21,558 nucleotides of DNA, taken from the NCBI GenBank assembly GCA_900660155.1, contig CABFPE010000044.1, forward strand, positions 90,938 through 112,495. The letters are read 5' to 3'. Made by a program: the position numbers and the translations under genes. Origin of the DNA: Hofstenia miamia (taxonomy: Eukaryota > Xenacoelomorpha > Acoela > Hofsteniidae). Under the pieces are notes generated by a model that saw only the letters and a program-made list of their open reading frames with translations, did not search any database and was not told the origin of the DNA. Positions 1 through 9,700 of the stretch are shown piece after piece. Positions within the stretch are counted from its first letter, which is position 1. Each line of letters starts with the position of its first letter.

Positions 1-39
1 ATATATATATATATATATAGACAGATAGATAGATAGATA
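1..39. repeat. (AT)n followed by (GATA)n microsatellite
   Basis: Alternating AT occupies the first 19 bases and runs through a short AGACA link into four GATA units. The tract is cut by the window edge, so its full length is unknown. Confidence 0.95.
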
Positions 40-1189
40 AAAAATATAATGAATAGGAAATATCAAAAGCATTGTTTACCCCTCTGGACTGTTTGTGTCT
101 ACAGTGAACACCTTTAATGAAAATCTGATTGCTATTCTTCTAACTGAAAATTCAATGCGAGTAAAAGGAAAATTGGCGCTTGAAACTCATTCTTTAAATC
201 ATTTTTCTAATTTTTCATGTAAAATAAAACACTTATTACATCAGATATTTCAATACGATCTAAAAACAGTGATATGAAGTGAACGAATAAAGTTTAATGA
301 AGAAAAATTCATGACATTTTAGAGTTTCTAAATGATAAATGCACATAGAATTGGCAATTACTCCAAGATAAACATCGCTGAGTTATTTAGTAATTGAATG
401 CCTTTGAATAGGAAAAACTTTTCCAGCTGTTATCATATGGGTGATTTTAAATATAAGATCTTAATAAAGCAAGTATTAAATGAAAGTGACTGCAAAATAT
501 ATGAAAATTTAATAAAGAAAAGATATGAAAAGTTTCAAATGATGTTGATAAAAAAGTTTTGAAATAAGGCATTTAAAACTTTTGTAGATAATCATTTGAT
601 TTCAAAATTTGACTTTTTGACAATGTAGGAACAGAGTAAGATTTTTGTAGTTGTTATCTTTATATTGATTGTATTATCCTTACAGGAAAACTTATGGTGT
701 ATTTTCTAAAATATATTAAAAATATATCAAAAAAGACCTGAAAAAACTTTTAGTGTGAATTCTTTAGTCTGACAACTAATAGTTAAAGGTTCACATATTG
801 TCGATTTTGGATGCCATGCTATACGTTAAGATGAACTTTGGATTTCACTCACTTTCTGCCATCTACTGGAAGCAAACATAAATCGAAGAATGCCTACCCC
901 ATATTTAATAAATTCATGATGCAATCTACAAGTTATGAACACCAGATATATGCTTTTCCTAAAATGGACTCCTATTTCTGCATATTTTTTTAGGACTGTG
1001 ATCAAGACAATTGGGCTGCTCTGGTTTCTTTAAATCTTAATCAAGTAGTTAATGATGAAAGCTTAGAGATCAGTTTTACAAAAAAATTGACATTTCGGAC
1101 GATCACTCTTTTATTGAAGAAACAAATCTTACTTTTTAAAATTTTTAATGAATTGAAGACTTATACGAATCTCTATATCCATTTTTCCA
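40..1189. other. AT-rich DNA without a recognisable gene
   Basis: The longest open frame here (95-277, +, 60 codons) has no recognisable motif and AT-driven composition. I see no RNA gene, repeat or transposon end. Confidence 0.5.
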
Positions 1190-1490
1190 TTGAACAATAT
1201 CCTTCTTGTTCAAAAATTTGGAAAAGTCCTTTAATATTGATTATTATGCTTCTGTTTAGCATAGCTCTTTGTATAAAGATGGAGATCCACTTTTTGCTAA
1301 AAATTATAGGCCATCTCAATAACATCCTTTTAGTAAATTATTCGAAAAATTATTGCACATTCAAATCAACCAATACCTTGCATCTGAGAATATCTTATCA
1401 TCTAAACAATATGGTTTCCGCGCTAAGCATAGAACAAGTGATGCAGTTACTTCAATTACTGAAAAAATCCATCAACAACTTGGAAAGTAA
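1190..1490 (+). pseudogene. Decayed LINE reverse-transcriptase fragment (N-terminal RT motifs)
   Basis: This is a remnant of the reverse transcriptase of a non-LTR retrotransposon (L2/CR1-like LINE). One frame (from about 1268) reads YKDGDPLFAKNYRP, then an in-frame stop, then FSKLFEKLLHIQINQYL and, after a few residues, KQYGFRAKHRTSDAVTSI. This matches the usual order of RT motifs in the family: the 'KxGDxxxxxNYRPIS' block, the 'lSKlFEKll' helix and the 'QfGFRxxxsTxdAv' block. The segment between NYRP and FSK is scrambled by small, roughly compensating indels, and the frame ends at a TAA after QQLGK. The catalytic YxDD region, endonuclease and tail are absent. A 142-codon open frame that covers the same DNA (1087-1515) is in the wrong phase and has no meaning. 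The fragment is old and cannot be active; the exact LINE clade is uncertain. Confidence 0.8.
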
Positions 1491-1808
1491 AATTTTTTAT
1501 TATTTGCAATTTTAAATTTAACGTTTCTATGCAATTTTTGAAAATGAAGTGTTCATAAGCTGAAAATATTTTTTTTCTATATTCAACATTTTTTGTGCTT
1601 GTGGGCTTAGTTGCAATTGGGCCAGCCGAAATGGGGACAAATTTTTTAATTTATATTTGAAATACATGAGAATAGCAAATCTAATTTGAAAATTTAAGCT
1701 TTGCAAAATGAAAACCATTCTCTTTAAATGTAATTAGCCCTGCATTGTTTTTGATGCAAAACTTCTAGTTGCTGATGTGTTGTTGTAAGTTTGCAGAAAT
1801 TTTTATTT

Positions 1809-1812
<4 letters not shown>

Positions 1813-1840
<28 letters not shown>
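1813..1840. repeat. (AT)14 microsatellite
   Basis: Uninterrupted alternating AT. It lies between the LINE relic and the P-element, with no gene nearby. Confidence 0.97.
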
Positions 1841-1843
<3 letters not shown>

Positions 1844-2018
1844 ATCATTTGAAGCGATTGTTTTAATGCATTTATCACTAAATCATTCTATATAAACAAA
1901 ATGAAAATAATATTAAATGATAAATCAAAATTTATAAAAAAGACAACAACCAACATTAGCAACAAATTCATAAGAAAAAAGAAAAGTTTAGTAAATTACT
2001 TTTAGATTTAAAAAAAGA

Positions 2019-2026
2019 ATGGGGAC
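2019..2026. repeat. Left target-site duplication of the P-element
   Basis: The octamer ATGGGGAC is repeated directly at 3575-3582, just outside the right inverted repeat. An 8-bp duplication is what P-family elements make. On the other strand it reads GTCCCCAT, close to the known Drosophila P target preference GTCCGGAC. Fitting the octamer requires one C to have been lost at the left junction. Confidence 0.7.
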
Positions 2027-2041
2027 ACAGCCAACTTAAAT

Positions 2042-2123
2042 CACAGCCTTCAATTTGCATTCAGAGAAAAACAAAACCGGGCTACTAACATCTTATTTGA
2101 AAATAATACCTTGTGTAAATAAA
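2042..2123 (+). repeat. Left terminal inverted repeat of the P-element
   Basis: Starts CACAGCCTTCAATTTGC and pairs with the reverse complement of 3510-3574, which starts CACAGCCGTTCAATTTGC. About 64 bp align with few mismatches once an 18-bp insertion at 2095-2112 is set aside. The inner end GTGTAAATAAA is identical in both arms. Confidence 0.88.
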
Positions 2124-2329
2124 TACATTTAGGCCGTGAAATCATTATAATTAATACAACTAGGCTGCTATTTATAATAATTATGTGTATAAAAACATAT
2201 AAAACATTATTTGAGATATTACATGTAAGAGTAACAAACAATATTTCTATAATTCCAAGTACAAAGGCCAATGTAAATACAAAATTAAAGATATTGAATT
2301 TGTGTTGCTTAAGCTGTTTATTATCAGCT

Positions 2330-3421
2330 TCATCTCTTTCTTTTTCGAAAATTATTTGAGTATATATTTACGATTGTCTTGTTAATAGCCAAAACATTAG
2401 CTAAATGAGGCTTACAAGGATTATTAAATGGCCACTGAACAAACTGGCTGATTGCTGAAGAAGCGTAATTTCTTAAATTATCCGCTTTTAACAGGATATT
2501 GTGATTTTCAATTAAAAATGCACACAGTCTTGTATGTAGCTGCAAAATGCAACAGACGGATAGCACAATCCCCCTTTATCCAATTGATAAATAAAAGAAT
2601 TGTGCTCATCTTCTTTTACGCCAGTTAAATCGTCTATGCATGTACATTGAATTTTATTTTGAAATTTGTCAATAATGTACCCAGCTATGTAAGACAATAT
2701 CTCATTTTCATCTTTTACAAATTCAATGTTGCTAATAAATGATAAAGATTTATAATCATAGTCACTTGGAGGTCGCATTGTAACATCAATTACTTCATTT
2801 ATATCAAACCTTTCTAAAATTGATTTAATTGTAATAGTTTTCTCTGCCAAAAGTACTTCCCGCAAGCTAACCAAAAAATTGCCTCCATTTAGCAATCTGT
2901 AGTAGCCAAATCTACCTTCCAGCTGATCTTGATTTAAGCTGGAAGTTAAAATGAAATCGAAGTTTTGATTTAAGAGATCATTGCACAACAATCGCGTTGA
3001 TTTAGTTGTTTGCATAGTAAGTCCTGGTAGTTGTGATGTAAACCAAGATTCAATCCAAAATTGAAACTTCTCTAAAAATTCTAAACGTTTATCACCAATT
3101 ATAATGCCTCTAGCAATATGTAAAGGGTGATTATTACTTTTAAAATTCATTATATTCCACCATGTAGTGATTATTTTAAAAAACTCACTATTTGATCGTG
3201 CACATGCTGCATCATTGAAATAATTTTGTATGGCGATACTATTGGAAATGTTAAAAATATTACACACTAAACTAACGTTTTGCTTCCGACATCTAAGATC
3301 CAAAGCATTCATAATTTTCTTTATCTTTAGGAAAGGCAAATATCGTCACTCTATTCGAAGCGTCATTCTTAGTAGAGTCATATCAATTTTTACAATTTGG
3401 AACGCCGGATTTGGATGGCAT
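2330..3421 (-). pseudogene. Broken P-element transposase (THAP start plus C-terminal half)
   Basis: P transposases cut and paste their element: an N-terminal THAP zinc domain binds the ends and an RNase H-like core with a GTP-binding insertion does the chemistry. From the ATG at 3421 the - strand encodes MPSKSGVPNCKN, a stop (3383-3385), then a stretch ending TIFAFPKDKE, the typical THAP start with its FPKD motif. The usual first zinc Cys is Ser at residue 5. A frameshift leads into a 275-codon frame (2512-3339) matching the family's C-terminal half: LTMQTTKSTRLL (residues 107-118), NQDQLEGRFGYYRLLNGGN (136-154; the Glu of QDxLE is by family comparison the third catalytic acid) and YIAGYIIDK (217-225). 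The region with the other two catalytic acids is deleted. Near 2540 another frameshift continues the reading into the frame 2330-2566. No functional product is possible. Confidence 0.85.
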
Positions 3422-3509
3422 ATTATTATAAGTGGAACCCCTGTGATGCAATGAAAACACTAGCGCAATGTACAACGTTTGCATAAAGTGGTTTATTCTT
3501 ATGAAATTG

Positions 3510-3574
3510 TTTATTTACACAAGATATTATCAGCCTGGTTTTGTTTTTCACTGAATGCAAATTGAACGGCTGTG
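3510..3574 (-). repeat. Right terminal inverted repeat of the P-element
   Basis: Reverse complement of the left arm at 2042-2123, without the left arm's 18-bp insertion. It ends GGCTGTG at 3574, immediately followed by the target duplication. Confidence 0.88.
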
Positions 3575-3582
3575 ATGGGGAC
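3575..3582. repeat. Right target-site duplication of the P-element
   Basis: ATGGGGAC, the same octamer and orientation as at 2019-2026, directly abutting the right inverted repeat. Confidence 0.75.
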
Positions 3583-3603
3583 TAACAAAAGAATTATATA
3601 GCC

Positions 3604-3739
3604 CTGTTTACACTGGTTCAACTTGAGGAATTTGTCAAGCAAATTCAATAGCGCATGGACGTGTTTACATCTGTTCCTCATGTTAATTTCATTTGACGAT
3701 TTCAATAGTGCATGGACGTGTTTACATCTGTTCCTCATG
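3604..3739. repeat. 57-bp-period minisatellite, two clear copies and one degenerate
   Basis: A 39-bp segment (3644-3682) recurs at 3701-3739 with a single C/T difference, exactly 57 bp later. An upstream stretch at 3604-3643 (CTGTTTACACTGGTTC against GTGTTTACATCTGTTC) fits the same period as a degenerate third unit. An 86-codon - strand frame (3511-3771) across it merely repeats the unit twice and runs into the P-element terminus, so it is not a gene. Confidence 0.88.
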
Positions 3740-3775
3740 ATTGAAGAGATAGGTCTTATTTGGTGCAACACTGTT
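3738..3775 (-). pseudogene. Possible second LINE C-terminal stub
   Basis: Twenty bases at 3738-3757 are identical to 3970-3989, which encode KTYLFNQ at the C terminus of the neighbouring LINE. Read on the - strand, 3738-3757 also gives KTYLFNH, soon followed by a stop. This suggests the last codons of a related LINE whose 3' untranslated region is the 57-bp repeat. The stub is too short to be certain. Confidence 0.45.
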
Positions 3776-3842
3776 TAATGCCTTGTAGATTCCTTTTGCA
3801 ATGTAATTAACCATTTGAGGTCCAGAATTAATACACTTCTCT

Positions 3843-3863
3843 TAATAATAATAATAATAATAA
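3843..3863 (-). repeat. (TAA)7 tail of an L2/CR1-like LINE
   Basis: Seven TAA units sit directly beside GCGCTATACAAGAATACAT (read on the - strand), the familiar 3' end of L2-type LINEs, which terminate in short tandem repeats instead of poly(A). The tail marks the 3' boundary of the insertion. Confidence 0.85.
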
Positions 3864-4310
3864 TATGTATTCTTGTATAGCGCGGGCACTCTACAAAGAC
3901 TCTGCCGCGCTCAGAGTTACAATGTTAAAATAAACAGCAGTACAAATTAGGTTAAGTTAAGCGTAGGCTTGATTGAAGAGATAGGTCTTCAATTTTGACT
4001 TGAAGACCGTAGGGGATGTTAATTCTTTCAAGTAGTTAGGCAGATTGTTATAAATCCTTGGACCACAAACTGCAAATGCCGAATCAGTTGCAGCCAGACG
4101 TATTCTTGGTACAACATACAAAATATCATTGTCTGACCGCAGAGGTCGGTCATGAAGGACAGGAATAAGAAGCTCATTGAGGTAGTGAGGCGCACAACCA
4201 TGAGTTGCCTTCCACACCAGTAAGGCGATCTTATACAAAATTCTTTCCTTGATTGGTAACCAATGCAGTGAGATAAGGTGCGAAGTAACATGTAGTAAAG
4301 TTTAGTAAAA
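3843..4310 (-). pseudogene. 5'-truncated L2/CR1-like LINE: reverse-transcriptase C terminus and 3' UTR
   Basis: The - strand encodes the well-known C-terminal module of L2/CR1-type reverse transcriptases: SLHWLPIKERILYKIALLV, then WKATHGCAPHYLNELLIPV, then LRSDNDILYVVPR, FAVCGPRIYNNLPNYL and KTYLFNQAYA before the stop at 3957. The frame stays open back to about 4300. The 93-codon piece usually seen (3957-4238) merely begins at a TTG within 'ILYK', so it is not a real start. About 95 bp of 3' UTR with the GCGC-rich terminal motif follow, then the (TAA)n tail. Catalytic RT motifs and the endonuclease are missing, as expected from 5' truncation on insertion. The coding part has no stops or frameshifts, so this copy is younger than the other LINE relics here. 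Confidence 0.87.
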
Positions 4311-6125
4311 TATACATCTCTGAATAATTCATAGTTATATTTCCAAATATTGAACGTAGATCGCATCTGTTTGAATTTTTGGATAACAATTTCATTCTGC
4401 TTCCACTTATTTTCTGTTATCATAAGTTTCAAAATTTGAAAAACTGTTGAGAGTCTCTTGGCTTAATTCAGATATCGTGCGTCTGTGTTATTCGTACCAG
4501 TTGACTATCGTTAAAGAGCTTAAATAATGAATTAAGTCTTGTAGTAGGGAATTCATAATCTTTTGATTTATACGTCTATATTGTTCTCTTTGAAATTCAA
4601 TAAGAACCGCAATAAAATATTAATGTACACTAGGTACCTGTGCTATTTGAAGTCAACCATTATTTTGTATTAATAGTACTTTTTTCCTTGCGAATTTATA
4701 TTGTATATGCATTTTTGGTAAAAAGAGCAGATTTTGGGCTCAGTTGGCCTTTTTACTTCACACATTGCTATTTTATATGAAACATAGAAGTTTCTTGTAG
4801 AAATTTTTTTAATAATTTTGCGAATATATAGAAAATCGTTACAGAAACTTCCCAAAACTTTCGAATTAATAAAATAACAATTTGAATATTTTTGTTATTT
4901 ATCATAGAAAAAGTTAAGGCACTATATTTCTCAACAAATTATTCCTTTGAAATTTAAGTTCACAAGAAATTTACGTTGGTCGAAAATTTTCAATCAGTAC
5001 GATTTTAATACCAGCAAAATTAATTTGCTAAAAATGGTGTTCCGAGACTGTACATATTAAAAATTTTATAAAATTAAAGGAACGTTGAAAATTGAATTGC
5101 CTTAGTAATAGGCGTTATAATTTACAGTCTAACAGATTAAAATCTTATAGATTGAAAGGTATATTTGTCTAAATTAGATTTCATTGCTGTTTATTGAATT
5201 TGTTGAACAGTGGGAAAACGATTTCAAGTATTGGAATTAAGTCTAAGCAATAGTGCTCATAATTTAAACAATATAATCTTATGGTTTTATTTCGTTTGGG
5301 TTGCCTTTGTGAAGGGCTTTGCTAATGGATTTTAGCAGTTTCGAGTTAAGTCTGGGTGTGGTGTGAAACAGTCCAAATACTTCATTTTTACGACTTATTC
5401 CATTTATCACGAAAGGCATTTAGACGATTTGGAATTTTCGCAGTATATTTCATTTAAAGTGCAGTTGTCCGCTTTTTAATGAATTTTGGATAAAGAGTAA
5501 AAAAACTTTGTTAGACTGCGTATCAATTTTGATGTAACGAATGACACACTTAATTTGAGGCACATTTGAGGAAGCTTCATCAAGATAATTTGGAACTTAA
5601 TGGCATATATGTGTCAAATTCTCTGACAATCATATCAGAGAAGGTTTCACTTGATTAATTGCTAATGTCACTTTGTAATTATTTATAACTTTATCAAATT
5701 AGAAAATTTGCTCATTAATGAAAAATGCACATCATTAATGTCTTATTTTCAAAATTATGCGGTAAAATACAATAATACGAGGTTGAGTGTTCAAAAATAT
5801 TTATTATTATAACTAGGGGCGTTTTTATTTTAAAAATATTACTAAGCGGGAATATGACTTCTAATAATGGAAGAGATTAAGAATTATACAAAATTGAATA
5901 TCGTATTCACAAAATTTACTGATTAAAGTGCAAGTGAGAATTAACTAATCAACACTAGCATTTTCCTTGAAACACTTATTTATATTAATCATTTAATGAA
6001 ACATTATTATTTTATAAGTACTATTATAATTGTGAGACTAACAAACATCTATTTTATAAAAGGAAACATGATAATATAATCTGGGCCTAATAAAAGTACA
6101 TTTTCTAAATATGAATTTATGACAT
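4311..6125. other. AT-rich DNA without a recognisable gene
   Basis: Only short open frames without recognisable motifs occur (for example 4670-4855, -). The - strand frame at 4028-4432 is an out-of-phase reading over the LINE end. I see no RNA gene or repeat pair. Confidence 0.5.
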
Positions 6126-6153
6126 TATATATATATATATATATATATATATA
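6126..6153. repeat. (AT)n microsatellite left of the gag relic
   Basis: Uninterrupted TA/AT alternation, followed within seven bases by retrotransposon coding sequence. Confidence 0.96.
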
Positions 6154-6159
6154 ACCCAG

Positions 6160-6712
6160 TTGATTCTACCTACAGAAGCATTGGGAAGCAAATCAGCAAA
6201 CCTTTTCAATCAGCCCAATTTCACTGGAAAGTTAGATGAAATATTTTGCAGTCATTCAAAGAGTGGCTCTTCCTTTTTGAGCTCACTATGAAACAGTATA
6301 AGACTACACAGCATGCCACCACCACACAATTCCCCATGTACCTTCAAGGCCTCACATACAATCAGTACATGATGTTGGACAGAGAGGTCAAAATGAATTA
6401 TCAATTACTCATTGGTCACCTTGAGGACCATTACAAAGTGCCTCACATAAAACAGCAGTACAAGACACTCTTATGTGATCTCCTTCAAAAAGGGAAATGA
6501 TGTCAGGACCTATATTCTCACAACATGATCTCTTTTCATATATTTGTCAGGGATTCCCTTCCACCATTAGGAGCTGCCTCAAACTTAAATGTGATCCAGA
6601 GGGCAACTTGAATTCTATTATTAAAAAGGTGATTAGCATTGTTTACATGTTGCAAAATACAACTCACATCAAGAGAGATGCCATTGATTTAAAGACAGGT
6701 CAAACTGCCTGA
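6160..6712 (+). pseudogene. LTR-retrotransposon gag (capsid) relic
   Basis: The + strand carries a capsid-like gag segment in three phases. From 6160 a frame ends FNQPNFTGKLDE, typical of the 'F.G..d' entry to the gag domain. A frameshift leads to QSFKEWLFLFELTMKQY (6246 onward; the apparent start is TTG), then the conserved central part with FPMYLQGLTYNQY and NYQLLIGHLEDHY. Near 6497 a further shift gives DLFSYICQGFPSTIRSCL and NLNSIIKKVISIVYML, matching the family's 'qGlp..lr..l...tl.evi..a' C-terminal part. No zinc knuckle, protease, RT or LTR is visible. The best fit is Ty3/gypsy-like, but BEL-like is possible. The relic is broken and isolated between two AT tracts. Confidence 0.72.
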
Positions 6713-6754
6713 AAGACACTGACCTCTTCAAGTTCTGCTATGGTGCAAANAATA

Positions 6755-6757
<3 letters not shown>

Positions 6758-6788
<31 letters not shown>
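6758..6788. repeat. (AT)n microsatellite right of the gag relic
   Basis: Alternating TA tract beginning eight bases after an undetermined base (n) at 6750. Together with 6126-6153 it encloses the gag fragment. Confidence 0.96.
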
Positions 6789-6791
<3 letters not shown>

Positions 6792-9700
6792 ACATTGTTA
6801 CTCATTATTAGCGTCTGAAAAACTTCTATTTAGTGTAATTATTTATTAATTTTATATGAATTTTGGTGCATACATTAAGCATCAAAATATTCAGAGATTG
6901 CCAGTCAGAAACTGTAATTACCACCAGATCGCTTTTCCTTTTGACACCTATTGTCAACAAAAAATCTTAAATGAATGAAAATTGGAGGAAATAGAATTAT
7001 TAATTTGCTGGAAATTGATCCATATCGTAGTCTGAGACGGAGTGATGCTGTGCAGACAAACATATGCTTTCCTAAATTCAGTACTCTTCCTTCGAAATTT
7101 TTCAAAGAGTTTACTTGCTATATTTGAAAGTACGAATATATATTTAAATATGGAATGTAACCTCATTGAACTTCAAATTTTCAAATATATTATCTTGAAC
7201 TCAATTATATTTTTGAAATGAAAACAGTATTATTTAATTTGTATTGAGATTCTTATGTATTGGAAAACGAACGATTCTTTTGTCAATGACGAAAATTTGT
7301 TAGTTTTAAGCACTTTGTTGACAATATTATAAAGCAGAATGCATATATAAATTAGTTTTCAGCATGCGTAGCAAATTGAGCAAAAATATGTTGTCTGGTA
7401 TTATTAAGCCCATTTATTACAGTTTTTGCAGTGAATCGACGTATTTTAGTGGAGAATTTGAAATTTAAAGTTCAACTTCGATACATCGGTTCTTTAGCTA
7501 TGTATCAAATAACTTGATAAATGAGTAGCTAGAATTCCGGTAACTTTCCTAAGATGTCAACTGTAATATCTGTGTATTCTGTGAGGCATGTTTTTAATTA
7601 GTTTTTATTGCTTGAATTGTGTATACATAAAGAATAAATAGCAATATTCTAGTATAAACAAAGTCAGTCAATACATTTACAAAAAAACAATTGCCTATTA
7701 GTCTTACATTACCCACTTATCAGGCACTCAAATATTTTCTTGATTATGGGACTATTGATAAACCTAATGTTACACTCTGTTTGTCCGTTACTTAATACCC
7801 AATTGAGGTACTAAAACTAAATGAAAGGTATTGAGTTAATAGGTAGTGCCAAAAATTTTTGCATTAAGCAGATGAGCTTAACAAAATATTATAGAGAAAA
7901 AAACTCAAAATTTCAGAAATTCGACAGAATCTATTAACCGCAAACAGCCCAGGAATTTTTTACATTTATATTGTTTTTTGAGAAATTTCTTATATGCTTA
8001 TTAACTAATATAAATATAGAAAATCTGAAGGCACCATGGGATAGAACATTGCTTTCATTTACAGTTTTGGTTTTGGGCTGTGCTGTGACCGCTAAGGTTT
8101 GATGTTGCTCGGATGGTTTTTAACCCTAATTCTACTGGGATTTTTCCATTTTTGTGATGGTTTGCCAAATAATTCCTAAAAGCTCATAGGTCAAGACCTA
8201 AAGATATTTAAAATTTGAAAACAACACAAGATAGAGAATTGTCTCTTCTTTCTTTTGTAATTTAAATTCATGACCTGTAGCTGTCTAGTCTTCCCTACGG
8301 TGCGACAAACTCTGACTTGCACACAGTTTTCTTCAGAAAACAAAATATTTCACGGTAGTTGTTGTTCCATGGGTATTAGATCGCCTCATTATCTGAATAC
8401 TAGGTATAGAAAGAATTTGAATACTTTTAAGAAAATCAGATTTCTCATTGAAAAAAAACCTTATTTGCATCTACTTCAGGTACAAGAATATGTTTTAGCA
8501 CATATCTTCATCATTTCATGAGTGGACCCAACCCTATAGATGTGTCAATGCAAAAGGCCATCAATATTTCTTAACAGGCTTGGATGTAATTGTTCAAAAA
8601 TGTAGACAAAACGCCTTGTTACTTATAAGTAAAACTAATAGAAATAGGGCTTAACCTTATAGTTACATGAAATTTAGACATTGAGAAAATTGTAAAAAAT
8701 CTGAATTTCCAATGAAAATATTTAATCTTTTCAAGTACTCAAGGCGCAGCCATATACTATAGTATAAATTTTCAAGATTACATTCACGCATGTGAATATA
8801 GACTAATGTTTTCAAAATTTTCCAATAGGCTTGGAAAAAATTCCTCCAAAGTTATTGAAGATTAAGGCAATATTGTTGTATGAAGCCTAGCATTTCGTTT
8901 GGTGTTTACTAGTCTATTAAGTTGTATGAATAGCATGAATTGCATAAAGATATGATCCACATCACAGAGATGGAAGCGGTCCAAAATTTCAGAATCTGAT
9001 TTTAACCTGATTTGCTTAACCCAGACCCGAAATTAGTGTTTTAACCCTATTTCTTAAAATTATCAAGTGCTTAAATTATAAAATATCTATTACGAAAAGT
9101 TGAAATGATACACATCAGAATATTATATTTTACTAAACTTTTGAAGTAATCAGTTATTTTCTAGACGAAACAACTCGCTTATTTTCAAAAACTGAGCCCG
9201 ACCCCAATACGAACACGATTCCACCTCGTTCACATCAAATTCAGTTTAGTATTGCAAATTTCAAAATAATGCTTCTATGATGTATGAATGATCATTAGGT
9301 ATGTTTTGTGGTTTTCACAGAATTTTAAAACTTTATTAATGATAACTATTGATAACTAAGGATACATAAAAATTTGATGCAAACCAAATCAAGGTTCGCA
9401 AAGGTTAATTTGATTAATTTTCGAACTGAGGGTTCTCTATCGCTTTGAGTGGCTGGCCGCAAACATATGACTGTATTAACTGCATATAAGAAAACAAAAT
9501 ATAATTCACAAAAAATATCCAGGTAATTTACTAAGTTTCAGCGTTACTTTAATCACATCTACTAGTGTTAATATTATGTTATTTGCTGTTGCAATGAATA
9601 AATAAAGAAAATTGCTATAAAGCACAACCAACTACTTTTAATATATTTAAGTGTTCTTGTCAAAGCGCATCGAAATATATTGCCATAACGACTTGAACCT

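Larger units (their letters stand above)
2027..3574 (-). mobile_element. Internally deleted P-element (THAP9/P superfamily)
   Basis: A DNA transposon of about 1.55 kb bounded by long inverted repeats (left 2042-2123, right 3510-3574) and an 8-bp direct repeat ATGGGGAC on each side. Read on the - strand it holds the first codons of a THAP DNA-binding domain (from 3421), joined almost at once to the C-terminal half of a P/THAP9-type transposase (to about 2330). Full P transposases are usually about 750-900 residues, so the middle of the gene has been deleted, as in the KP-type derivatives known from Drosophila. The left end carries an extra 16 bp (a second CACAGCC copy at 2026-2032) and an 18-bp insertion inside the repeat (2095-2112). 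The element cannot make transposase. It might once have been mobilised by an intact relative. Confidence 0.85.

Noticed and set aside
2050..2271. 73-codon frame on the - strand
   Set aside because: It runs through the left inverted repeat and subterminal non-coding part of the P-element, with no motif.
3230..3454. 74-codon frame on the + strand
   Set aside because: It lies antisense to the transposase start region and has no motif of its own.
3511..3771. 86-codon - strand frame with an internal peptide repeat
   Set aside because: The peptide repeat is just the 57-bp minisatellite read in one phase, fused to the P-element terminal repeat. It spans an insertion boundary, so it is not an inherited gene.
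4028..4432. 134-codon frame on the - strand
   Set aside because: Its second half is an out-of-phase reading of the LINE C terminus, whose true frame (3957 to about 4300) matches the family well.
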